Below, piece after piece: positions 8,199-16,901 of a stretch of 64,000 nt of DNA. Under the pieces are notes generated by a model that had not been told where the DNA came from, searched no databases, and saw only the letters and a list, made by a program, of their open reading frames with translations. Every line of letters starts with the position of its first letter. Position 1 is the stretch's first letter. This stretch comes from Clostridia bacterium (lineage in GTDB: Bacteria > Bacillota > Clostridia > Christensenellales > Borkfalkiaceae): positions 1 to 64,000 of the forward strand of contig JAGANI010000009.1 of the NCBI GenBank assembly GCA_017624285.1, in the 5' to 3' direction. A program made the position numbers and the translations under genes.

Positions 8199-9887
8199 AT
8201 GATAAACGCAGTTGGTGAAAAGTTTTTGCGCGCCGTTCACTTTGATTTTCATACTTCACCAGTAATAAAAAACATGTTAGATGGTTTTGATGCCGATGCT
8301 TTTGCGTTAAGGCTTAAGGACGCAAACGTTCAATACATAAACTTTCCTGCAAGGTGTAATATGGGGTATTCATACTATGATACTAAAGTAGGCGTAAAAT
8401 ATCCCACGCTTAAAAGCAATTTATTGCCAGATATCATTACTGCTTGTCATAAACAGGGTATCGGTGTAAGCGCTTATATCAACGTAAGCCTTAACCACGA
8501 GCTTTTTGCTGACCATGAAGATTTTTTAACGGTAAATAAAGACGGCAGTCGTATTGGACAAGACAAAAAAGATAATTTTTTCCGTGTAGCGTGTTATAAT
8601 GCTGATTATAAATATCACCTTTTTAAAGAAATAGACGAGATTTTGCAAATGGATATCGACGGCATCTTTTTAGATTGTCCCGTTTTTAGACCGTGTTATT
8701 GCGAGCGTTGTAAAGCCGATATGCTTAAAAAGGGTTATGATATCACTTCCGATAAAGATTTTTACGACTATCACGCTTTAACCCGCTTAAATTTTTTAAG
8801 TGAACTTCGTGATAAGATTAAAGATAAAAACATCAAGTATTATTTTAACGACGTAGGCTTACCCGTTGAGTTTAAAACCCATGCCGAGACCGAGTGTTTA
8901 ACCACAGATGCTTCTTTATGGGGGTATGGTTATTATGGGCCGCACTCCGCACTAGCAAGCACTATTTATAATCATAGGGTGTTTATGAGTGGAAGATTCC
9001 AAGGCTCTTGGGGGGATTTTGGCGGTATCAAAAATTTAGCGTCCTTAGAGTATGATTTATACGATGCTTTAATGAGTGGCGCTGCTCTATCTATAGGCGA
9101 TCATCTTCACCCTGTATACGGTTTAGAAAATGAAGTTTATAGGCGTGTTAAAACTGTGTTTGACGAGCATCTTTTATACGAGCCTTTTATTAAAAACTCC
9201 GACCCCGTTGCTGAGGTTGGCGTGCTTATGTCTGGTAATTCAGGCGCGGCAAAGCCATTTACTTATGGTGCTGATTTAATGTTTAAAGAGTTAAAAGTAC
9301 CTTATAAAATTTATCTTGCCGACGGCGATTTTTCCAACTTAAAGTTGCTTATAGTTTGTGAAGATATTTTTGATAACGACGTTTTAGATAAAAAGTTAAA
9401 AGATTTTGTTAAAAACGGCAATAAAATTATTTTTATAGGCAAGGGGATAGATTACGGCGCTCGCTTAAATCTAATAAACTACGTTAACGTAGTCGGTGAT
9501 GATTTATCAGATAACGCATATTTTACGCATAAAGGCGATATGCGTTGGGCTTCGTATCTTCAGTCTAAATTAATTAAAAACGTCAGCGGTGTTAGTATTG
9601 CTGATTACGTTAGCAATATTTGTAATTTTGATTACGACGGTAGGCAAAGTTATTTTTACCGCCCTCAGGGTGATATAACAGAATATTCCGCTTGCGTAAT
9701 TGGTAAAGATACTGCTTGCATTAGTTTTGATATTTTTACTGCTTATAAAGATATGGTTTTAAAAGCGCATAGAGATTTGTTTGAAGACGTCTTATCATAT
9801 CTGTATCAAGATAGGTTTGTTACCGTTAGCGGGTTGCCCGTTACTAGCGAACTTGCCGTTACAGCATCTGATAAACAAACGGTGTAG
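8199..9887 (+). pseudogene. GHL6-type putative glycoside hydrolase, interrupted by an in-frame TAG
   Basis: The N-terminal half (about 5-280) matches the hypothetical glycosyl hydrolase 6 TIM-barrel family: HFDFHTSP at the start, NMGYSYYDTKVG, DGIFLDCP and a C-x-C-x2-C segment near 166-171. The middle (about 325-470) resembles the glutamine-amidotransferase-like trimerisation domain of GH42-type beta-galactosidases. The frame stops at TAG 9885-9887, yet the same frame stays open for another 71 codons to a TAG at 10101-10103. The continuation begins H-I-K-A-T-Y-P and reads like the family's C-terminal beta domain. This fits a recent nonsense mutation, or readthrough. No signal peptide, so cytoplasmic action on an imported sugar is likely. 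Confidence 0.7.
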
Positions 9888-10103
9888 CATATTAAAGCAA
9901 CCTATCCTCAGATTAAATCGGGCAGGGGTAATATTGAAGAGCATAATTATATTAAGTCTAGTAAAGTTACGTTAAATGGTAAATTTAAGGTTTACGCTTT
10001 ACCAGAAAATAAACTTATTAAATCGGTTTACAAAAATGGTAAAACGGTATTTAATACGGGCGAAATTTTAGGTTATAAGGCATTTTTAATAGTAACTAAA
10101 TAG
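9888..10103 (+). pseudogene. severed C-terminal domain of the GHL6-type protein
   Basis: Seventy-one codons in the same frame as the upstream gene follow its amber codon without any start codon of their own near the front. The hydrophobic pattern (KVTLNGKFKVYALPENK, SVYKNGKTV, FLIVTK) suits the small C-terminal beta domain expected for this family. The terminator of the gene lies just after this second stop, supporting the view that the original gene extended to 10103. Confidence 0.6.
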
Positions 10104-10118
10104 CAAGTTTTGCATTAA

Positions 10119-10146
10119 AAAACGGGGTACGTACCCCGTTTTTTTT
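10119..10146. terminator. palindromic bidirectional terminator
   Basis: AAAACGGGGTAC directly followed by its complement GTACCCCGTTTT and more T. It serves the glycosidase-like gene and the converging ABC operon. Confidence 0.88.
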
Positions 10147-10155
10147 GTAAAAATA

Positions 10156-12057
10156 TTAATCAAGTTCAAAAGCACCGGTATAAAGTTGGTAATAACTACC
10201 TTTTTTATCAAGTAGTTCTTGATGTGTGCCACGTTCAATAATTTGACCATGGTCAAGCACGGTAATTACGTCGGCGTTTCTTACGGTAGAAAGCCTGTGC
10301 GCAATAATAAATACCGTTCTACCCTCCATAAGTCTGTCAGTACCTTTTTGTACTAAAAGTTCCGTTCTCGTATCGATTGAAGACGTCGCTTCATCCATAA
10401 TCATAACGGGGGCGTCTGCTACGGCAGCCCTTGCAATTGAAATCAACTGTCTTTGACCTTGCGATAGGTTCGCGCCATCACCTGTTAAAACGGTGTTATA
10501 GCCTTCAGGCAATCTTTCGATAAAGTCGTGTGCGTTGGCAAGTTTTGCGGCGTTAATACATTCTTCATCGGTAGCGTCCAATTTGCCGTATCGGATGTTG
10601 TCCATAACAGTACCTGTAAATAGGTTGGTATCTTGTAAAACTATCCCTAACGAACGTCTTAAATCTGACTTTTTAATTTTGTTTATGTTAATACCGTCGT
10701 ATCTGATTTTACCGTCGGCAATATCATAAAACCTATTAATTAAGTTGGTTATCGTCGTTTTGCCAGCACCCGTTGCGCCTACAAACGCTATTTTTTGACC
10801 TGGTAACGCATGTAAGGATACGTCTTTTAATACAAGTTTTTCCGGCACGTATGAAAAGTCTACTTCTTCCATAACGATATCGCCTTTAAGCGGTGTATAA
10901 GTAACCGTGCCATCTGCTTTATGGGGGTGTTTCCATGCCCAAAGACCAGTTCTAACGTCGGATTCGGTTAAGTTACCTTTCTCGTCGTATTTTGCGTGTA
11001 CTAAGGTAACGTAGCCGTTATCTGTTTCAGATTCTTCATCAATAAGGGTAAATACTCTATCAGCGCCTGCTAAACCCATATAGATGGCGTTTAATTGCTG
11101 CGCTATTTGGTTTATGCTTTGGGTAAATTGTTTACTCATCGGCAAAAAGGATATTATTACAGACAACCCTATTACAGAGCCACTTATAGATACGTTACGT
11201 ACGTTAAATACTACTAAAAGCGTACCACATATCGCAATAATAACGTATAAAAGGTGGCCTAAGTTATTCATAACAGGTCCCATAATATTAGCAAATATGT
11301 TTGCTTTAGTAGAGTTTTCGCAATACTCGTCGTTTAAAGCATCAAAATCTTTTTTACTTTCTTTTTCGTGGGTAAATACTTTAATAACTTTTTGTCCGTT
11401 AATAGATTCTTCAATAAAACCTTCAGTTTTACCTAAAGATTTTTGTTGTTTAATAAAGTATTTTGCTGAATTCCCACCTATCTTTTTGGTTACGAAAAAC
11501 ATAAGTATTACGCATACAAAAACTATTAGCGTCAACCAAATGCTGTAAAAAAGCATTATCGAAACTAAAAAAGTTAAGGTGAGTATGGTTGAAAATATTT
11601 GAGGTAAACTTTGTGATACAAGTTGTCTTAATGCGTCGGTGTCGTTTGTGTAAACACTCATAACGTCGCCGTGGGTATGTGTATCAAAGTATTTTATGGG
11701 TAAGGTTTGCATTTTATCAAAAAGTTTAACCCTTACGTCTTTAATAAACCCTTGCGTTATTGTAGCGCCAAGCCGTGTTTGGAAAAACCCAGCAAGTGTT
11801 GCGCTGGCGTAAATTATAATCATAAATGCGATTATTTTTAAAAATCCCGTCCAGTCGCCTGCTTGGATAACGTCAGCAACTTCCTTTAAAAATACTGACG
11901 AAGCCGATCCACCTATCGCCGCAACAAGTATGCAGATAACCATCAATAAAAGTTTAAATTTGTAATTTTTAAATAAAAGCTTTAATAGTCTAGTGAAAGT
12001 GCCTTTTTTAGCGGTGTTTTTACCGCCATATCTTTTGGGTCCCATCGGTCCTGCCAT
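10156..12057 (-). CDS. ABC exporter half-transporter, consensus-site subunit
   Basis: A fused membrane-ATPase protein of 633 residues. Six membrane helices (about 35-340) are followed by an inserted stretch of about 45 residues (near 345-390) typical of one partner of heterodimeric exporters, then the nucleotide-binding domain. Walker A is GATGAGKTT, Walker B VMIMDEATS with catalytic Glu, and the H-loop is IIAHRLSTV. The signature is LSQGQ rather than LSGGQ. It pairs with the upstream-encoded subunit, and the genes overlap as TAATG. Substrate unknown; the TetR gene in the operon suggests drug or toxic-compound efflux. Confidence 0.92.
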   Translation of the reverse strand: MAGPMGPKRYGGKNTAKKGTFTRLLKLLFKNYKFKLLLMVICILVAAIGGSASSVFLKEVADVIQAGDWTGFLKIIAFMIIIYASATLAGFFQTRLGATITQGFIKDVRVKLFDKMQTLPIKYFDTHTHGDVMSVYTNDTDALRQLVSQSLPQIFSTILTLTFLVSIMLFYSIWLTLIVFVCVILMFFVTKKIGGNSAKYFIKQQKSLGKTEGFIEESINGQKVIKVFTHEKESKKDFDALNDEYCENSTKANIFANIMGPVMNNLGHLLYVIIAICGTLLVVFNVRNVSISGSVIGLSVIISFLPMSKQFTQSINQIAQQLNAIYMGLAGADRVFTLIDEESETDNGYVTLVHAKYDEKGNLTESDVRTGLWAWKHPHKADGTVTYTPLKGDIVMEEVDFSYVPEKLVLKDVSLHALPGQKIAFVGATGAGKTTITNLINRFYDIADGKIRYDGININKIKKSDLRRSLGIVLQDTNLFTGTVMDNIRYGKLDATDEECINAAKLANAHDFIERLPEGYNTVLTGDGANLSQGQRQLISIARAAVADAPVMIMDEATSSIDTRTELLVQKGTDRLMEGRTVFIIAHRLSTVRNADVITVLDHGQIIERGTHQELLDKKGSYYQLYTGAFELD

Positions 12058-13838
12058 TAGCCGTTCACCTCCTTAGTAGCGTTATCAGTTTGCGTTTGCG
12101 AGTAGTAAACTTCTTGATAAATTGAATTGTTTTTAAGAAGTTCGTCGTGCGTACCAACAGCATTAATTTTACCGTTATCCATTATAATAATTTTATCGGC
12201 GTCCATAACCGAAGCAACCCTTTGCGCTATTATGATTTTAGTGGTATCGGGTATTTCGTTTTTAATAGAATTTCTAATAAAAGCGTCTGTTTTTGTATCT
12301 ACTGCAGAAGTTGAGTCGTCTAAAATTAAAATTTTAGGTTTTTTAAGTAACGCCCTTGCAATACAAAGCCTTTGCTTCTGCCCACCGGATACGTTTGCGC
12401 CACCTTGTTCTATTTTAGTGTCGTATCCATCTGGGAAAGAAGATATAAATTCATCAGCGCAAGCCATTTTACAAACGCGTTTAACTTCATCTAAACTAGC
12501 GTCTTTATCACCCCAGCGCACGTTTTCAGCAACCGTGCCGGAAAATAGTACGTTCTTTTGTAGCACCATCGCAACGGAATCTCTTAAAACCTTTAAATCG
12601 TAATCCTTTACGTTTTTACCACCTACTAAAACTTCACCCTCACTTGTATCGTATAAACGGGGGATAAGTTGCACTAACGTCGATTTACTTGAACCAGTAG
12701 AACCTAAAATACCAATTGTTTCACCAGAATTAATTTTAACGTTTACGTCGCTTAAAGCAAATTTTTCAGACGTATCAGAATATTTAAACGATACGTTTTT
12801 AAATTCAATTGAACCATCGTTTACGCTAGTTAATGGGTCAACGGGGTCAACAATCGTGCTTTCTTCATTTAGTACTTCGGTAATACGTTTACCAGACGCC
12901 ATCGCCATAGTAAGCATTACGAAGAACATCGAAAACATCATAAAGCTCATTAAAATTTGTACCGAGTAAGACATTAAAGCAGATAAATTTGCTACGTCAA
13001 ATTCAGCGCCAAGCGAAGCACATAAAAATAAAACTAGGGTAGTAGTCGTGTACATAGCAATGTTCATAATCGGGTTATTTAACGCTACTATTTTTTCCGC
13101 TTTGGTAAAACTGCGACGTACGTCCTCTGCCGATTTTTCAAATTTATCTCTTTCGTAATCTTCTCTAACGTACGCTTTTACAACGCGCATACCTTTGATA
13201 TTTTCTTGTACGGTGTTATTTAAGGCATCATACTTTTTAAATATCTTATTAAAGGTGCGCATAGCAAATATCATAACTAATGCAAGTCCGATAACTAAAA
13301 ACGGTACAGAAATTAGATATATTAAACCGACTTTAGGTAAAATATTTATTGCAAATACAACCGAAACTACCATCATAACAGGCGCGCGCACGGCAATACG
13401 TATTACCATTTGGTAAGCGTGTTGTACGTTTGATACGTCGGTGGTTAAACGTGTTACTAAACTACTGGTTGAAAAGTTATCAATATTTTTAAATGAAAAC
13501 CCTTGTAGTTTATAGTAAAGGTCTTTTCGCAAGTTTTTGCCGAACCCCGTTGATGCCTTTGCAGCAAAAATACCTGCTAAAGAGCCAAAGGTTAACGACA
13601 TAATCGCGCATAAAATTAGTATACCGCCCCAAATTAAAAGGTAGTTTACGTCGGGGGATACGCCAAGTTCGTGTGCTTGTTCTAAATGCCCTAAAAGGCG
13701 TGTAGACATTAAAAATGGTATAAAGCACTCAAATGCAACTTCGCCAATCATGCAAAGTGGGGTAAGGATAGAAGGTAATTTATACTCTCTAACCGACCCT
13801 AATAAGGTGCGTAACATAGATTTTTTCGCGCGTTTCAT
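12057..13838 (-). CDS. ABC exporter half-transporter, degenerate-site subunit
   Basis: 593 residues: six membrane helices, then an ATPase domain. Its own catalytic elements are altered: Walker A reads GSTGSSKST, the residue after Walker B is Asp instead of Glu (LILDDSTSAVD), and the H-loop His is Gln (IIIAQRVASV). Its signature VSGGQ is intact. Combined with the partner's altered LSQGQ, this gives one consensus and one degenerate ATP site, as in TM287/288-like heterodimers. It is middle gene of tetR-ABC-ABC, each junction being TAATG. Confidence 0.92.
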   Translation of the reverse strand: MKRAKKSMLRTLLGSVREYKLPSILTPLCMIGEVAFECFIPFLMSTRLLGHLEQAHELGVSPDVNYLLIWGGILILCAIMSLTFGSLAGIFAAKASTGFGKNLRKDLYYKLQGFSFKNIDNFSTSSLVTRLTTDVSNVQHAYQMVIRIAVRAPVMMVVSVVFAINILPKVGLIYLISVPFLVIGLALVMIFAMRTFNKIFKKYDALNNTVQENIKGMRVVKAYVREDYERDKFEKSAEDVRRSFTKAEKIVALNNPIMNIAMYTTTTLVLFLCASLGAEFDVANLSALMSYSVQILMSFMMFSMFFVMLTMAMASGKRITEVLNEESTIVDPVDPLTSVNDGSIEFKNVSFKYSDTSEKFALSDVNVKINSGETIGILGSTGSSKSTLVQLIPRLYDTSEGEVLVGGKNVKDYDLKVLRDSVAMVLQKNVLFSGTVAENVRWGDKDASLDEVKRVCKMACADEFISSFPDGYDTKIEQGGANVSGGQKQRLCIARALLKKPKILILDDSTSAVDTKTDAFIRNSIKNEIPDTTKIIIAQRVASVMDADKIIIMDNGKINAVGTHDELLKNNSIYQEVYYSQTQTDNATKEVNG

Positions 13839-14479
13839 TACATCCCCCTTACAAAGAAAGACATAACTAAGTCAACGTTAGGTAAAATAGTCTTATGACG
13901 CTCGTTTTTTGGGGTCAAAATATAACTCATAGCCGCACCGATAAGCATGTCGATTATAGCGTAAATATATTCTACTGAAGAATAATCCGTTTTAATCGTA
14001 CCGTCTTGTTTGCCCTGTTCAAAAATGTTATATATTGCAGGTCCTAATTCAAGTTCTCCGTTTTCAAAATCATCAGGCGTTTCTAAACAAGATTCTTGAT
14101 TAGAATCTTTCAATTCATTAATCTTAAAAGACGTCGTTATAAAAAAGTAAAATCGGTATGAAAACATCTCGTCTTCTTTAAGGTTAGCGTAAACGTACGT
14201 AATAAGTTCACGAAGTTTTTGCACAGGGGGTAGGTCAGTCTTAAATAAATCTGCAATATAATCCATATACCTAAAATCCCACTTGTTACGTAAATCGTCT
14301 AAAAGTTCGTCTTTGTTTTGGTAGTAGTGGTAAAATAAACCGTGGCTACAGCCGACTTTTTCGCAAATATCGTCTACGGTAGAACCATCTACGCCCTTTT
14401 CACAAAAAGCTTTTAACGCGCCGTCTAATATTTGCTGTCGTTTAAGTTCTTTTTTTGCGTTCTTTTTCTTTTGATCCAT
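13838..14479 (-). CDS. TetR/AcrR-family repressor
   Basis: The N-terminal helix-turn-helix (about 13-60) reads RQQILDGALKAFCEKGVDGSTVDDICEKVGCSHGLFYHYYQNKDELL, with the canonical GLFYHYY end. The variable C-terminal domain (61-213) would bind the inducer. It is the promoter-proximal gene of the operon encoding the heterodimeric exporter and so probably represses it. TTGACG-type palindromes flank its consensus promoter, one just after the expected transcription start and one over the -35, which fits autorepression. Confidence 0.92.
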   Translation of the reverse strand: MDQKKKNAKKELKRQQILDGALKAFCEKGVDGSTVDDICEKVGCSHGLFYHYYQNKDELLDDLRNKWDFRYMDYIADLFKTDLPPVQKLRELITYVYANLKEDEMFSYRFYFFITTSFKINELKDSNQESCLETPDDFENGELELGPAIYNIFEQGKQDGTIKTDYSSVEYIYAIIDMLIGAAMSYILTPKNERHKTILPNVDLVMSFFVRGM

Positions 14480-14492
14480 TTCTTCTCCTTTA

Positions 14493-14508
14493 TTGACGCA
14501 AACGTCAA
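14493..14508. promoter_or_regulatory. TTGACG-N4-CGTCAA palindrome, putative TetR operator
   Basis: A perfect 6-bp inverted repeat lies 13 bp before the tetR start and just downstream of the expected transcription start. Further TTGACG or CGTCAA half-sites occur at 14562, 14584 and 14714 in the same intergenic region. Confidence 0.55.
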
Positions 14509-14528
14509 TTTTTTATACTATTGAGTTT

Positions 14529-14557
14529 ATTATAATATTGCAAAATAATATTGTCAA
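14529..14557 (-). promoter_or_regulatory. consensus sigma-A promoter for tetR-ABC operon
   Basis: On the minus strand TTGACA (14557-14552) is followed after 17 bp by TATAAT (14534-14529). The -35 overlaps the inverted repeat GTCAA-TATT-TTGAC. Confidence 0.8.
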
Positions 14558-14780
14558 TATTTTGACGAAATTTTTTTTAATTTTTGACGATAAATTTTTG
14601 TTTTATTTATAAAATAAATAATTTTTTTTATTGACAAAATTTTTATTATTTTTCGACTTTTTTGCTTAATTATTAATCGTACGTGGTAATGACTATAAAA
14701 AAGCGATAGTTTTCGTCAAAAATAGACGTTTTTTTAACGTAAAATTAAAAAGTGGCAATTTTTTGGATTTGTTTAATCCG

Positions 14781-14809
14781 TTGACAATTAAACTTAAAAG
14801 TATTATAAT
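14781..14809 (+). promoter_or_regulatory. consensus sigma-A promoter for metK
   Basis: TTGACA at 14781, a 17-bp spacer and TATAAT at 14804. Transcription from about 14816 gives a leader of some 115 nt. Confidence 0.85.
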
Positions 14810-14815
14810 AACAAA

Positions 14816-14931
14816 GTTAATATATTTTTTATACTCGCATACGCGGGTGTAAGATATATGTTACTATTTTACGATAAAAAAATAAACGTACGGTAAACAA
14901 CCGTTTCTAAAATAAAAAAGGATACATAAAG
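14816..14931 (+). promoter_or_regulatory. structured 5' leader of metK, class unknown
   Basis: Two hairpins are visible: a 10-bp stem (14829-14838 with 14843-14852, two G-U pairs) and ACGGT/ACCGT (14890-14904). There is no terminator-like T tract. It does not show the conserved sequences of SAM-I, SAM-II or the SMK box that I know. The rest of the tetR-metK gap (14640-14780) holds only AT-rich sequence and TTGACG half-sites. Confidence 0.4.
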
Positions 14932-16098
14932 ATGAAAAAATTATTTACTAGCGAAAGTGTTTGTTCAGGTCATCCCGATAAGGTGTGCGACCAAATTTCG
15001 GATGCAGTATTAGACGCGATTTTGGCGCAAGACCCTATAGCAAGGGTTGCTTGCGAGGTTTGTGCTAATACCGACTTTATTTTAATTATGGGGGAAGTTA
15101 CAACTTCTTCAGATATTGATGTTGAAAAGATTGCAAGGGATAAAGTTAAGGAGATCGGCTACACCGATAAAAGTACGGGGTTTTCGTTTGATACGGCAAC
15201 CGTATTAGTGCGTTTAGGTAAACAATCTGCTGATATCGCTATGGGTGTAGACGCTTCTATGGAAAGTAAAGCAGGTGGCGACGTCGCTGACGAAATCGGT
15301 GCGGGCGACCAAGGTATTATGTTTGGTTACGCCTGTCGTGAAACTGACGAGCTTATGCCTTTACCGATAATGCTTTCACATAAAATGTGCGCTAAGTTAG
15401 AGGAAGTTCGTAAACAAGGCGTTTTAAAGTATCTTCGCCCCGATGGTAAAGGACAAGTTACCGTTGAGTACGACGGCAAAAAACCGATCAGGATCGAAAC
15501 CGTAGTTTTATCCACCCAACACGACGCTACTGTTACGACAGAACAGTTAAGGGAAGATATTAAAAAATACGTTATCGATCCCATTATGCCAACGGAGCTT
15601 ATCGATAACGACACAAAATATTTTATTAATCCGACTGGTCGGTTTGAAATCGGTGGCCCTGCAGGCGACTCCGGTTTAACAGGCAGGAAGATCGTAGTTG
15701 ATACTTACGGTGGTAGATGTCCACACGGTGGTGGTGCGTTCTCGGGTAAAGATCCTACTAAGGTAGACCGTTCGGCAACCTATATGGCAAGATATATTTG
15801 CAAAAATTTAGTTGCCAGCGGGCTTTGTGATGAAGTCCAAGTTCAACTCGCATACGCTATCGGCGTAGCAAAACCCGTTTCGGTTATGGTAGATAGTTAT
15901 GGCACAAGTAAGCTTTCTAACGAGCAACTTGCGGATATCGTAGTTAAAGAGTTTGATTTAAGACCCTACGCTATTATCGAAAAGTTAAGTTTACGTAAAC
16001 CTATATACGCAAAAACGGCATCCTACGGTCATTTTGGCAATCCCGATTTTAGTTGGGAAAAAACCGATATGGTAAACGACTTAAAAAAATACCTTTAA
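14932..16098 (+). CDS. metK: S-adenosylmethionine synthetase
   Basis: Makes SAM from methionine and ATP. Landmarks are [17 protein letters not shown] near the N-terminus (H14 and D16 of the ATP and magnesium site), [12 protein letters not shown] (about 122-133) and [16 protein letters not shown] (about 264). The 388-residue length is normal. It is the first gene of a co-directional run; comF starts one base after its stop. The radical SAM protein at 7.2 kb and the RlmB methyltransferase at 63 kb are consumers of its product. Confidence 0.97.
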   Translation: MKKLFTSESVCSGHPDKVCDQISDAVLDAILAQDPIARVACEVCANTDFILIMGEVTTSSDIDVEKIARDKVKEIGYTDKSTGFSFDTATVLVRLGKQSADIAMGVDASMESKAGGDVADEIGAGDQGIMFGYACRETDELMPLPIMLSHKMCAKLEEVRKQGVLKYLRPDGKGQVTVEYDGKKPIRIETVVLSTQHDATVTTEQLREDIKKYVIDPIMPTELIDNDTKYFINPTGRFEIGGPAGDSGLTGRKIVVDTYGGRCPHGGGAFSGKDPTKVDRSATYMARYICKNLVASGLCDEVQVQLAYAIGVAKPVSVMVDSYGTSKLSNEQLADIVVKEFDLRPYAIIEKLSLRKPIYAKTASYGHFGNPDFSWEKTDMVNDLKKYL

Positions 16099-16099
16099 G

Positions 16100-16888
16100 A
16101 TGAAGGGTAATAAACAAAAAAATACCGACGGCGAAGTTAAGGTTAAAAGTTCACCCATGCTAGCGTTGTTTGGCAAAATAAAAGATTTTTATCGCAATAA
16201 CGTATGCAATCATAAATGGCGTTGCGCGGTATGTGGTAAAGACGTTTTTGGTAACGACTACGTTTGCGACGATTGCGATAATGCTTTGCCCTATTTAAGT
16301 AAAGGTGATTTTTGCGAGCATTGTGGTCGTAAAACTAAAACGGCGCAAAAGTATTGTTTAACTTGTAAAGGGGTTTTGACCGAAGTCGATAAAATGCGCA
16401 GCGTATTTAATTACGAAGGCGTTATCGTTAAATTAATAACCGATTTTAAGTTTAAACGTGCCGAGTATTTATCAGACTTTTTTAGTGATGCGCTGTATAA
16501 ACTTTATCAAAAGGAAAATTTCAACCCAGACATTATAACATACGTTCCGATGCTAAAAAAGGCAATTAAAAAGCGTGGTTATAATCAGACGGAACTTTTA
16601 GCAAACGCACTTTCGTCAAAAACTGGGGTTGATTGCGCTTTGCTTACCGAAAAGGTCAAAGATACTTCGCATCAAGTAGGGCTTAAAAGAAAGGAGCGGT
16701 TTGAAAACTTGCAAGGTTCAATCCGCGTTATAAATAGAGATTTACTAAAAGGCAAAACAGTGCTTATAGTAGACGACGTAACCACTACTGGCGCTACGGC
16801 TGAAGTGATTGCTAAAAAATTAAAATCGGGTGGTTCAAAGAGGGTTTACCTCTTAACGGTGGCATCCGTTGCATTAATAAAAGAATAA
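16100..16888 (+). CDS. comF: ComF-family double zinc ribbon phosphoribosyltransferase-like protein
   Basis: Eight cysteines in four CxxC pairs (CAVC, CDDC, CEHC, CLTC; about residues 42-95) precede a phosphoribosyltransferase fold with the PRPP loop VLIVDDVTTTGAT near 218. This is the architecture of ComFC, an accessory factor for natural DNA uptake and recombination in competent bacteria; many carriers are not known to be competent. It sits between metK and secA with 1 and 13 bp gaps, so it is probably co-transcribed. No other competence genes are in the window. Confidence 0.9.
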   Translation: MKGNKQKNTDGEVKVKSSPMLALFGKIKDFYRNNVCNHKWRCAVCGKDVFGNDYVCDDCDNALPYLSKGDFCEHCGRKTKTAQKYCLTCKGVLTEVDKMRSVFNYEGVIVKLITDFKFKRAEYLSDFFSDALYKLYQKENFNPDIITYVPMLKKAIKKRGYNQTELLANALSSKTGVDCALLTEKVKDTSHQVGLKRKERFENLQGSIRVINRDLLKGKTVLIVDDVTTTGATAEVIAKKLKSGGSKRVYLLTVASVALIKE

Positions 16889-16901
16889 GGAGACTTAAAA
16901 A

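Noticed and set aside
11084-11548. 154-codon frame on the plus strand opposite the ABC exporter
   Set aside because: Hydrophobic only because it is antisense to membrane helices; no start signal.
12127-12603. 158-codon frame on the plus strand inside the ABC exporter gene
   Set aside because: Shadow frame opposite the ATPase domain; composition is that of antisense translation.
14816-14931. SAM-I or SMK-box riboswitch upstream of metK
   Set aside because: The conserved core sequences of these classes are absent; only simple hairpins are seen.
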